From Paracoccaceae bacterium (GTDB taxonomy: Bacteria > Pseudomonadota > Alphaproteobacteria > Rhodobacterales > Rhodobacteraceae), in NCBI GenBank assembly GCA_020832725.1, contig JAFIEC010000161.1:1-14046 (forward strand): DNA of 14,046 bases. Reading direction: 5' to 3'. A model generated the notes under the pieces. It had not been told where the DNA came from, ran no database searches, and was given only the letters and a program-made list of their open reading frames with translations. Position numbers and translations under genes: made by a program. Shown here piece by piece: positions 1 to 7,590 of the stretch (within the stretch, counting starts at the first letter, position 1; each line of letters starts with the position of its first letter).

Positions 1-16
1 CCCCCCCCCCCCCCCC
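1..16. repeat. homopolymer run of 16 C at window edge
   Basis: The window opens with sixteen consecutive C. No other homopolymer in the window comes close. It lies 41 bases beyond the grxD stop codon, with no gene assigned to it. It may be a contig-end or sequencing artefact, or a genuine slippery tract; the sequence alone cannot decide. Confidence 0.6.
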
Positions 17-57
17 GGCGATCCTGTCATCCTGAACCTGCCGCGCGCGAACCCCTC

Positions 58-423
58 TCAGGCATTCGCCTCGCGGATCTTGTCGGCGGCTTCCTTGTCA
101 TAGGTGACGCCCTTGGCTTCCAGAACCTGGTCAAGTTCGCCCGACAGGGTCATCTCGGTGATGATGTCACAACCGCCCACGAATTCGCCCTTCACATAGA
201 GCTGCGGGATGGTCGGCCAGTCGGAGAAATCCTTGATGCCCTGGCGGATATCCTCGTCCGCCAGCACGTTCACATCGACATATTCGACGCCCATGTAGTT
301 CAGCACCCCCGCCACACGGCTGGAAAAGCCGCATTGCGGCATGCTGCGGGTGCCCTTCATGAACAGCACAACGTCATTTGCCTCCACGGTTTCGCGGATA
401 CGGGCGGTGACGGTCTCGCTCAT
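58..423 (-). CDS. grxD: monothiol glutaredoxin, Grx4/GrxD type
   Basis: This 121-residue protein is a single-domain class II (CGFS) glutaredoxin. The active site C-G-F-S is at residues 31-34, preceded by the typical FMKGT segment (21-25). The glutathione-binding W-P-T-I-P stretch is at 69-73 and the G-G-C-D motif at 83-86. In this family two monomers hold a [2Fe-2S] cluster with two glutathiones and pass it to client proteins, often in a heterodimer with BolA. The length is normal for bacterial GrxD. The start codon overlaps the stop of the upstream small membrane protein gene as ATGA, and bolA lies just before that, so all three are probably one message. The cytoplasmic [2Fe-2S] carrier role is inferred from the family. 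Identity is very secure. Confidence 0.97.
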   Translation of the reverse strand: MSETVTARIRETVEANDVVLFMKGTRSMPQCGFSSRVAGVLNYMGVEYVDVNVLADEDIRQGIKDFSDWPTIPQLYVKGEFVGGCDIITEMTLSGELDQVLEAKGVTYDKEAADKIREANA

Positions 424-671
424 CTTTGCTGCCTTTCCTGGTGGCCTGCCCGGTTGCGCGGGCGGGAACGGGGTGGAGGATTGCGGGTCTCGACGCGCAG
501 CGGCACCGGCTTGCGCCGCCCGCCGCCGGGACCGCCGGGGCCGCCGGAATCATCATCGTCGTCGCGGCGCAGGTTGGCGCGGATCAGCAGCACCGCAAGC
601 ACGATCAACAGAAGGAGGGCACCCCAGACCACCGGCTCAATCCGGCGCGCGGGTGGTGAGGGCGAGGGCAT
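420..671 (-). CDS. small single-pass membrane protein between bolA and grxD
   Basis: I do not recognise a named family. The 83-residue product has a short N-terminal segment, one strongly hydrophobic helix at about 14-30, then basic residues (R-A-N-L-R-R), a run of five Asp (37-41), a Gly/Pro linker (43-51) and a Pro/Arg-rich basic tail. By the positive-inside rule the tail is probably cytoplasmic. The ATG at 669-671 has a GGAGAG ribosome site at 676-681. The gene overlaps the bolA 3' end by 35 bases and its TGA overlaps the grxD ATG by 4, so it is placed for translational coupling. The frame stays open far upstream into purL, but only this start gives a sensible protein with a ribosome site. 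Position suggests a membrane-linked role with BolA/Grx; function is unknown. Confidence 0.75.
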   Translation of the reverse strand: MPSPSPPARRIEPVVWGALLLLIVLAVLLIRANLRRDDDDDSGGPGGPGGGRRKPVPLRVETRNPPPRSRPRNRAGHQERQQR

Positions 672-879
672 GCAGCTCTCCGGCGGGGCCATCCATCCGG
701 CCCTTGAGCGCGGCATAGACCGCGCGCTGCTGGGCGACACGCCCGAGGCCGCGGAATTCCTCGGCCACGACCTCGGCTGCGTAATGGTTGCCGTCGCCTG
801 CAAGGTCGCGGATGGTGATCTGTGCGCCTGGAAACGCCTCCCGAAGGAGCCTTTCGATTTCCGCAGCTTCCATCGCCAT
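637..879 (-). CDS. bolA: BolA family protein
   Basis: This 80-residue protein is a compact BolA domain. It has the G-D-G-N-H-Y-A-A-E-V stretch (28-37), the R-V-x-Q-Q-R-x-V-Y-x-A-L helix (47-58) and the C-terminal E-L-H-A-L-A-L-T-T (68-76), whose His is the family's invariant cluster-ligand candidate. Proteins of this type pair with CGFS glutaredoxins to form [2Fe-2S]-bridged heterodimers in iron sensing or cluster transfer, which fits grxD two genes downstream. I chose the ATG at 877-879 because GGGAGAG (886-892) sits 6 bases ahead of it. An in-frame ATG at 892-894 has no well-spaced ribosome site and would lie very close to the predicted transcription start. The 61-base gap to purL contains a promoter-like sequence. 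Confidence 0.93.
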   Translation of the reverse strand: MAMEAAEIERLLREAFPGAQITIRDLAGDGNHYAAEVVAEEFRGLGRVAQQRAVYAALKGRMDGPAGELHALALTTRAPD

Positions 880-885
880 GTGCTG

Positions 886-892
886 CTCTCCC
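886..892 (-). promoter_or_regulatory. ribosome binding site deciding the bolA start
   Basis: GGGAGAG on the minus strand, 6 bases before the ATG at 877-879. It favours this start over the in-frame ATG at 892-894, which it overlaps. Confidence 0.6.
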
Positions 893-909
893 ATTCCTGA
901 GCAAAATGA

Positions 910-938
910 TATGTAGACCGGGCGACACGGTCGCGCAA
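910..938 (-). promoter_or_regulatory. predicted sigma-70-like promoter of the bolA-grxD unit
   Basis: Read on the minus strand, a TTGCGC -35 element (933-938) is separated by exactly 17 bases from a TACATA -10 element (910-915). The -10 lies in a short AT-rich patch that stands out from the GC-rich surroundings. The spacer holds a perfect inverted repeat, GACCG-N7-CGGTC. Transcription would start about 24 bases before the bolA ATG. The -35 matches consensus at 4 of 6 positions and the -10 is weaker, so this is a reasonable but unproven call. Confidence 0.45.
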
Positions 939-940
939 GG

Positions 941-3154
<2,214 letters not shown>

Positions 3155-3160
3155 GGGGAT

Positions 3161-3165
3161 CCTCC
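3161..3165 (-). promoter_or_regulatory. ribosome binding site deciding the GTG start of purL
   Basis: GGAGG on the minus strand with a 6-base spacer to the GTG at 3152-3154. The alternative ATG at 3137-3139 would have a 21-base spacer, so this site argues for GTG initiation. Its first two G also form the end of a hairpin arm (3164-3170 pairing with 3187-3193). Confidence 0.55.
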
Positions 3166-3193
3166 GGCTGTCGCCGCCTCCTAGCGCAGCCGG
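3164..3193 (-). promoter_or_regulatory. possible hairpin in the purL leader
   Basis: A perfect 7-base inverted repeat (CCGGCTG with CAGCCGG, loop of 16) lies between zapA and purL. The purL-proximal arm overlaps the first two bases of the purL ribosome site, and the loop carries a second AGGAGG. No run of T follows on the minus strand, so it is not a standard intrinsic terminator. Whether it folds or regulates anything is unproven. Confidence 0.3.
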
Positions 3194-3212
3194 GTACGGC
3201 GGGAAAGAGCGC

Positions 3213-3674
3213 TCAGCGCCCGCCCTCTGCGGTATCGTCGGGCTCTTCGCCTTCGGCGCTCTCGTCCGCCCGGGCCGATATCGGCGTGGTGGGCGCGGCA
3301 ACTTCCTCGGCAGCTTCGGCCAGCGATTCGGCGCGCGCGGCCAGTTCTCCCAGCGCATCCAGCGCCGATTGCGGAACCACCGGCACCTCCACCTTCTGGG
3401 GGGGGCGCGATTCGGCGGCGCTCGCCCTCGCTTCGGCGTCCTGCAGCAGGGCACGGGTGCTGCGCAGTTCCTCTTCGAGATCGGCTGTCTTGTCTGCCAG
3501 CATCAGCCCCGCCATCAGCAACATCCGCGGCTCGGGCAGACGACCGATCTGGGAGGCCAGCGCCTCCGCCTCGGTGTCGAGCATGCGCGCGGCGGTATGG
3601 AGGAAATGCTCCTCTCCCTCCTGACAGGCCACCTCGAAATTCCGCCCGCCGATGGTCACGATGACTTCAGGCAT
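3213..3674 (-). CDS. zapA: cell division protein ZapA
   Basis: This 153-residue protein begins with the ZapA core: P-E-V-I-V-T-I-G-G-R-N-F-E-V (2-15), then a helix with A-A-R-M-L-D-T-E-A-E-A-L-A (28-40) and the hydrophobic L-L-M-A-G-L-M-L-A-D-K run (52-62) leading into a coiled coil (about 63-90). ZapA binds FtsZ and bundles protofilaments in the Z ring. The core ends near residue 90-95. The rest is an Ala/Glu-rich, acidic extension that makes the protein longer than the roughly 110-residue E. coli ZapA. The ATG at 3672-3674 has GGAGG 9 bases ahead. It overlaps the upstream coiled-coil gene by 8 bases, indicating coupled translation of the two partners. Confidence 0.9.
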   Translation of the reverse strand: MPEVIVTIGGRNFEVACQEGEEHFLHTAARMLDTEAEALASQIGRLPEPRMLLMAGLMLADKTADLEEELRSTRALLQDAEARASAAESRPPQKVEVPVVPQSALDALGELAARAESLAEAAEEVAAPTTPISARADESAEGEEPDDTAEGGR

Positions 3675-4137
3675 CGGTCCGTTCCTCCACCAACGGGCGC
3701 AGATCATTGAGGATCTGTTCGATTTCGTCGGCCTCTGCCGCCCTGATCTCGCGCAGCGCGTCAAGTTCTGCGCGCATGCCGCGGTCGATGGCATCCGGCG
3801 CGATTCCACCGGCACCCGCCTCGCGCAGCTCCGCGTTGATCTCGCGCAATTGCGCATTGAGCGAACGCATCCGCGCCAGTTGCGCGTCCTGGTTCTCGAT
3901 TCGCTCCATCAGGCGCTCCACCTTCTGCGACAGGCGCGCCTCGGTCTCCTCTCGCCGCTCCCTCAGGCCCTGGACACGCCGACGCAGCACCGCATTGGCC
4001 GCACGCTCCGCCTCCAGCTCCGCGACCAGCGCGGTCGCGCCCGCCCTGCCGCTGCCGCTGCGCAGCGCCTCCAGAGCCTCCGACAGACGGTCGAGCGCAT
4101 TGGCGATGCGCCGTTCCAGCTCCTCGATCTCGCTCAT
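3667..4137 (-). CDS. coiled-coil division protein, ZauP-like (gene upstream of zapA)
   Basis: The 156-residue product is almost entirely predicted coiled coil: Glu/Arg/Leu/Ala heptad-like sequence runs from about residue 4 to 110, with a second Glu/Leu-rich helix at about 125-156. A short Gly-rich break lies near 29-34 and another near 112-116. It has no signal peptide, membrane helix or enzyme motif. Position and structure match ZauP of Caulobacter, a coiled-coil protein encoded immediately upstream of zapA that works with ZapA to focus the Z ring. The 8-base overlap with zapA supports joint production. The ATG at 4135-4137 has a GGGGAT site ahead. The ZauP assignment is by synteny and structure, since coiled coils give little sequence specificity. 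Confidence 0.75.
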   Translation of the reverse strand: MSEIEELERRIANALDRLSEALEALRSGSGRAGATALVAELEAERAANAVLRRRVQGLRERREETEARLSQKVERLMERIENQDAQLARMRSLNAQLREINAELREAGAGGIAPDAIDRGMRAELDALREIRAAEADEIEQILNDLRPLVEERTDA

Positions 4138-4165
4138 GCCTGATCCCCGCCAACATCTAGTTGTA

Positions 4166-4191
4166 CCCACGCGGTGGGCCACCCGTTGTGG
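4166..4191. repeat. nested inverted repeats (CCCAC/GTGGG) in the zauP-tkt promoter region
   Basis: CCCAC-GCG-GTGGG (4166-4178) is a perfect dyad. It is followed by CCAC-N5-GTGG (4179-4191), and the middle reads GTGG-G-CCAC (4174-4182). Four alternating half-sites within 26 bases could be a regulator operator or chance in GC-rich DNA. I cannot name a matching regulator. Confidence 0.35.
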
Positions 4192-4247
4192 TGCCGATTG
4201 TGACAGCAAGCAGGGCGTCTGGGCAAGGCCGGATGCACTGGTCGCGC

Positions 4248-4275
4248 TTGATTCCCCCGCCCGCGCTGGCTAAGC
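4248..4275 (+). promoter_or_regulatory. weak candidate promoter for tkt
   Basis: TTGATT (4248-4253) and CTAAGC (4270-4275) are separated by 16 bases, about 65 bases before the tkt ATG. The -10 match is poor, so this is only the best of several weak options. Confidence 0.22.
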
Positions 4276-4289
4276 CCCTGCCAGCGCCA

Positions 4290-4306
4290 CCGGGCGGGGG
4301 GCCCGG
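4290..4306 (+). other. GC hairpin in the tkt leader
   Basis: CCGGGC-GGGGG-GCCCGG is a perfect 6-base stem with a 5-base loop, 24 bases upstream of the tkt ribosome site. No T run follows, so it does not look like a terminator. Confidence 0.3.
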
Positions 4307-4342
4307 CACGCGCGCCCAGTCAGCCCCCCGGAGGACGCCCCC

Positions 4343-6361
4343 ATGGATATCTCAGCGCTTCGCGCCCGCCACCCCGACCATTGGGCCCGTGCCTGTGCCA
4401 TCCGTGTGCTTGCGATGGATGCGGTGGAGGCCGCGAAGTCGGGGCATCCCGGAATGCCCATGGGCATGGACGATGTGGCGCCAGTCCTGTTCACGCAGTA
4501 CCTGAGATTTGATTCGCAAGCACCTGATTGGCATGACCGCGACCGCTTTGTCCTGTCGGCAGGGCACGGCTCCATGCTGCTGTATGCGCTGCTGCATCTG
4601 ACCGGCACTCCCGGCATGGGGATCGACCAGATCCGCGCCTTCCGGCAGTTGGGCGCGGCCACGGCGGGCCATCCGGAATATGGCCATGCGCCGGGCATCG
4701 AGACGACGACCGGGCCTCTGGGCCAGGGGCTGGCCAATGCCGTCGGCTTTGCCATGGCCGAGGAATCGCTCCGCGCGACCTTCGGGCCCCGACTTGTGGA
4801 TCACCGCACATGGGTGATCGCAGGCGACGGCTGCCTGATGGAGGGGATCAGCCAGGAGGCGATCGGCCTTGCCGGCCGGCAGAAACTGGGTCGCCTGATC
4901 GTGCTGTGGGACGACAATGACATCTCCATCGACGGTGCGATTTCGCTGTCGGACATCACCGACCAGCGCGCGCGTTTCGCCGCCTCGGGCTGGCATGTCG
5001 TGGCCTGTGATGGCCATGACCCCGAAGACATCGCCCGCGCAATCGATGAGGCGCTGGCCAGCCCGTTGCCGAGTCTGGTTGCCTGCCGCACCACAATCGG
5101 CCTTGGCGCGCCCACCAAGGCCGGCAGCGCCAAGGCGCACGGCTCTCCGCTGGGTGCCGAAGAGATCGCCGCGACCCGTGCCGCCTATGGATGGGAGCAT
5201 CCGCCCTTTGTCATCCCCGACGACATCGGTACCGCATGGCTGGCGGCGGGCCGCCGCGGGGCGCCTGCGCGCGCCGAATGGCAGAGGCATCTGGAGGCCC
5301 TGCCCGAAAGCCGCCGGAGCGAGTTCCTGCGCCGCATGACCGGAGAGGCGCCGCGCCGTCTGGCGGCGGTGATCTCGCGCGTGAAGCGCGCGGCCTCGGC
5401 CGATCTGCCCCGCCGCGCCACCCGTGCCGCCAGCGAAGAGGTGCTGCGCGCGGTCAACCCGGTGATGCCCGAGACGATGGGCGGCTCGGCCGACCTCACC
5501 GGCTCCAACAACACGCTGACGCCCGATCTGGGCATCTTCTCGCCCGAGAACCGCAAGGGCCGCTATGTGCATTACGGCATCCGCGAGCATGGCATGGCTG
5601 CCGCGATGAACGGCATGGTTCTGCATGGCGGGATCCGTCCCTATGGCGGCACGTTCCTGTGCTTTACCGATTACGCGCGGGGGGCCATGCGGCTTTCGGC
5701 GCTGATGGGGGTGCCGACGGTCTATGTGATGACCCATGATTCCATCGGCCTTGGCGAGGACGGCCCGACCCACCAGCCGGTGGAGCATCTGGCCATCTGC
5801 CGCGCCACGCCCAACACCCTGACCTTCCGTCCCTGCGACACGGTGGAGACGGCAGAAGCTTGGGAAATCGCCCTCACACAGACCGGGCGGCCTTCGGTTC
5901 TGGCGCTTTCGCGTCAGGCACTGCCGACGCTCCGCACCCGCCACAGCGCCCGCAACCTGACCGCCAATGGCGCCTATGTGCTGGCCGAGGCAGAGGGGCG
6001 GCGGCGTGTCATCCTCATGGCGACCGGCTCGGAGGTGGAAATCGCGATGGCCGCTCGTGACATGCTTCAAGCCAATGGCATCGGCACGCGGGTGGTCTCC
6101 ATGCCCTCGTGGGAGCTGTTCGCCGAAGCTGACGAGAGCTGGCGGCGCAAGGTGCTGCCCTCGGGACCGGTCCGCGTTGCGGTCGAGGCGGCGGGCCGGA
6201 TGGGATGGGACCGCTGGCTGTCCGGAGAGCGCGGCAGCGAACGCAAGTCGGCCTTTGTCGGCATGGAGGGCTTTGGCGGCTCTGCCCCTGCCCCGGAGCT
6301 CTATGCCCATTTCGGCATCACTGCCGAGGCCGTGGCAACGCGCGCCGAGGCGCTGCTCTAG
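4343..6361 (+). CDS. tkt: transketolase
   Basis: At 672 residues this is a full-length transketolase, the thiamine-diphosphate enzyme that moves two-carbon ketol units between sugar phosphates in the pentose phosphate and Calvin routes. Visible landmarks are S-G-H-P-G (33-37), A-G-H-G-S (73-77), the ThDP/metal motif starting G-D-G (161-163) and running to D-D-N-D (190-193), the catalytic-glutamate motif G-I-R-E-H-G (412-417, Glu415), and H-D-S-I-G-L-G-E-D-G-P-T-H-Q-P (465-479) of the pyrimidine-binding domain, then the C-terminal domain from about 540. Start: ATG at 4343 with GGAGG 8 bases ahead. It lies 63 bases ahead of gap in the same direction, giving a sugar-phosphate pair. Nothing is missing from the active site. 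Confidence 0.97.
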   Translation: MDISALRARHPDHWARACAIRVLAMDAVEAAKSGHPGMPMGMDDVAPVLFTQYLRFDSQAPDWHDRDRFVLSAGHGSMLLYALLHLTGTPGMGIDQIRAFRQLGAATAGHPEYGHAPGIETTTGPLGQGLANAVGFAMAEESLRATFGPRLVDHRTWVIAGDGCLMEGISQEAIGLAGRQKLGRLIVLWDDNDISIDGAISLSDITDQRARFAASGWHVVACDGHDPEDIARAIDEALASPLPSLVACRTTIGLGAPTKAGSAKAHGSPLGAEEIAATRAAYGWEHPPFVIPDDIGTAWLAAGRRGAPARAEWQRHLEALPESRRSEFLRRMTGEAPRRLAAVISRVKRAASADLPRRATRAASEEVLRAVNPVMPETMGGSADLTGSNNTLTPDLGIFSPENRKGRYVHYGIREHGMAAAMNGMVLHGGIRPYGGTFLCFTDYARGAMRLSALMGVPTVYVMTHDSIGLGEDGPTHQPVEHLAICRATPNTLTFRPCDTVETAEAWEIALTQTGRPSVLALSRQALPTLRTRHSARNLTANGAYVLAEAEGRRRVILMATGSEVEIAMAARDMLQANGIGTRVVSMPSWELFAEADESWRRKVLPSGPVRVAVEAAGRMGWDRWLSGERGSERKSAFVGMEGFGGSAPAPELYAHFGITAEAVATRAEALL

Positions 6362-6370
6362 GGCGCGCGA

Positions 6371-6399
6371 TTGCCCGCGCGCGCGTGCGGGTCTATAGA
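6371..6399 (+). promoter_or_regulatory. predicted internal promoter of gap, over a palindrome
   Basis: TTGCCC (6371-6376) and TATAGA (6394-6399) are spaced exactly 17 bases apart in the tkt-gap gap, each matching consensus at 4 of 6 positions. The -10 lies in the perfect 10-base palindrome GTCTATAGAC (6391-6400), the only AT-rich patch there. Start of transcription would fall about 20 bases before the gap ATG, leaving room for the GGAGG site. A CCCGC/GCGGG inverted repeat (6374-6391) fills the spacer. Confidence 0.42.
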
Positions 6400-6424
6400 C
6401 GGACAAGTGCCAAAGGAGGAGCGC

Positions 6425-7426
6425 ATGACCATCAATGTGGGCATCAACGGCTTTGGCCGGATCGGGCGGTGCACGCTGTCAGCCATCATGGAAAGCGGGC
6501 GGGACGATATCCGGGTGGTGGCGCTGAATGCCACGGGGCCGGTGGAGACCTCAGCGCACCTTCTGAAATACGACAGTGTTCACGGGCGCTTCGCGGGCGT
6601 TGTTGATGTGCGCGATGGCGCGCTTGATCTTGGCTACGGGCCGCTGCGCATGTTCTCCACCTACGACCCTGGCAATCTTGACTGGGAGGGGGTCGATGTC
6701 GTGCTGGAATGCTCGGGCAAGTTCAACGATGGCCACAAGGCCGCCATCCACAGGGAGCGCGGTGCCGCGCGGGTGTTGATCTCTGCCCCGGCCAGGAATG
6801 TCGACAGGACCATCGTGATGGGCGTGAACGACGCCACGCTTGTCCCCGGTGACCGGATGGTCTCCAATGGCTCCTGCACCACCAACTGCCTTGCCCCTGT
6901 CGCAAAGGTGCTCAATGATTCCATAGGGATAGAGCGGGGAGTGATGACCACCATCCACGCCTATACCGGCGACCAGCCCACCCACGACCGCCGCCACGAC
7001 GACCTGTATCGCGCCCGGGCGGCAGCGATGAGCATGATTCCCACCTCCACCGGGGCCGCGCGCGCGCTGGGAGAGGTGTTGCCGGAGCTTGCCGGGAAGC
7101 TGGACGGCACGGCACTGCGGGTGCCCACGCCGAATGTCTCGGCGGTGGACCTGACCTTCGAGGCAGGCCGCGCGACAAGCGTCGAGGAAATCCATGCCCT
7201 GATGAAGGCTGCAGCGGACGGGCCGATGCGCGGCATCCTCGGCTTTGACGAGGCGCCAAAGGTGTCGATCGACTTCAACCACACCACCGAAAGCGCGATC
7301 TATGCCCCGGCCCAGACAAAGGTAGTGGGCGAACGTCTGGTGCGGGTGCTGGCGTGGTATGACAATGAATGGGCCTATTCCGTGCGCATGGCCGATGCGG
7401 CCGTGGCACTGGGCAGACTGGGCTGA
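6425..7426 (+). CDS. gap: type I glyceraldehyde-3-phosphate dehydrogenase, unusual cofactor pocket
   Basis: This 333-residue phosphorylating GAPDH interconverts glyceraldehyde-3-phosphate and 1,3-bisphosphoglycerate. The Rossmann motif N-G-F-G-R-I-G-R is at 8-15. The catalytic S-C-T-T-N-C is at 150-155 with Cys151, the active-site His in T-T-I-H-A-Y at 178, and the C-terminal W-Y-D-N-E-W at 311-316. Two positions tied to NAD selectivity differ: after Asn35 there is Ala36 instead of the usual Asp, and the Leu-Pro pair of the classic NAD enzyme is Arg189-Arg190. This suggests relaxed or NADP preference, with a related erythrose-4-phosphate role less likely. I chose the ATG at 6425 (GGAGG 5 bases ahead) over an in-frame ATG at 6371, which would add 18 unrelated residues. 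No pgk follows. Confidence 0.95.
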   Translation: MTINVGINGFGRIGRCTLSAIMESGRDDIRVVALNATGPVETSAHLLKYDSVHGRFAGVVDVRDGALDLGYGPLRMFSTYDPGNLDWEGVDVVLECSGKFNDGHKAAIHRERGAARVLISAPARNVDRTIVMGVNDATLVPGDRMVSNGSCTTNCLAPVAKVLNDSIGIERGVMTTIHAYTGDQPTHDRRHDDLYRARAAAMSMIPTSTGAARALGEVLPELAGKLDGTALRVPTPNVSAVDLTFEAGRATSVEEIHALMKAAADGPMRGILGFDEAPKVSIDFNHTTESAIYAPAQTKVVGERLVRVLAWYDNEWAYSVRMADAAVALGRLG

Positions 7427-7438
7427 CCGGGAGCGGAC

Positions 7439-7582
7439 GTGGATAACCGCACCGCCCTTGTCCTTGCGGTAGTGCTGGTGGCAGCGGCCGTGGCGGATGC
7501 GGTGTTCAACGACGCGGACGTATTGCTGTTTCTGGCCCGGCAGATCATACGCCTGTCGGAGTGGATGGCTTTCTGGCGCTGA
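7439..7582 (+). CDS. 47-residue hydrophobic small protein downstream of gap
   Basis: A short gene begins with GTG at 7439, 12 bases after the gap stop, with GGGAG about 5 bases ahead, and ends in TGA at 7580-7582. After M-D-N-R-T the product has a hydrophobic helix (about 6-22, rich in Ala/Val/Leu), a polar turn F-N-D-A-D (23-27), a second amphipathic or hydrophobic stretch (28-39) and the tail S-E-W-M-A-F-W-R. It is likely a small inner-membrane protein, though it could be peripheral. I recall similar short proteins next to gap in other Rhodobacterales, but cannot give a name. It sits 8 bases ahead of xthA, so it is probably cotranscribed with gap and xthA. Function unknown. Confidence 0.7.
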   Translation: MDNRTALVLAVVLVAAAVADAVFNDADVLLFLARQIIRLSEWMAFWR

Positions 7583-7590
7583 GGGGCGGC

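Larger units (their letters stand above)
4138..4342. other. divergent intergenic region between the ZauP-like gene and tkt
   Basis: These 205 bases separate two oppositely transcribed units and must hold promoters for both. I see nested GTGG/CCAC inverted repeats (4166-4191), a weak plus-strand promoter candidate (4248-4275), a GC hairpin (4290-4306) and the tkt ribosome site GGAGG (4330-4334). No convincing minus-strand promoter could be picked, and no small ORF looks real. Confidence 0.6.

Noticed and set aside
4352..6406. Open frame of 684 codons antisense to tkt, longer than tkt itself
   Set aside because: The plus-strand frame has a complete transketolase active site. The antisense product is Gly/Arg/His/Ala-rich without domains, the usual shadow of GC-rich codon bias.
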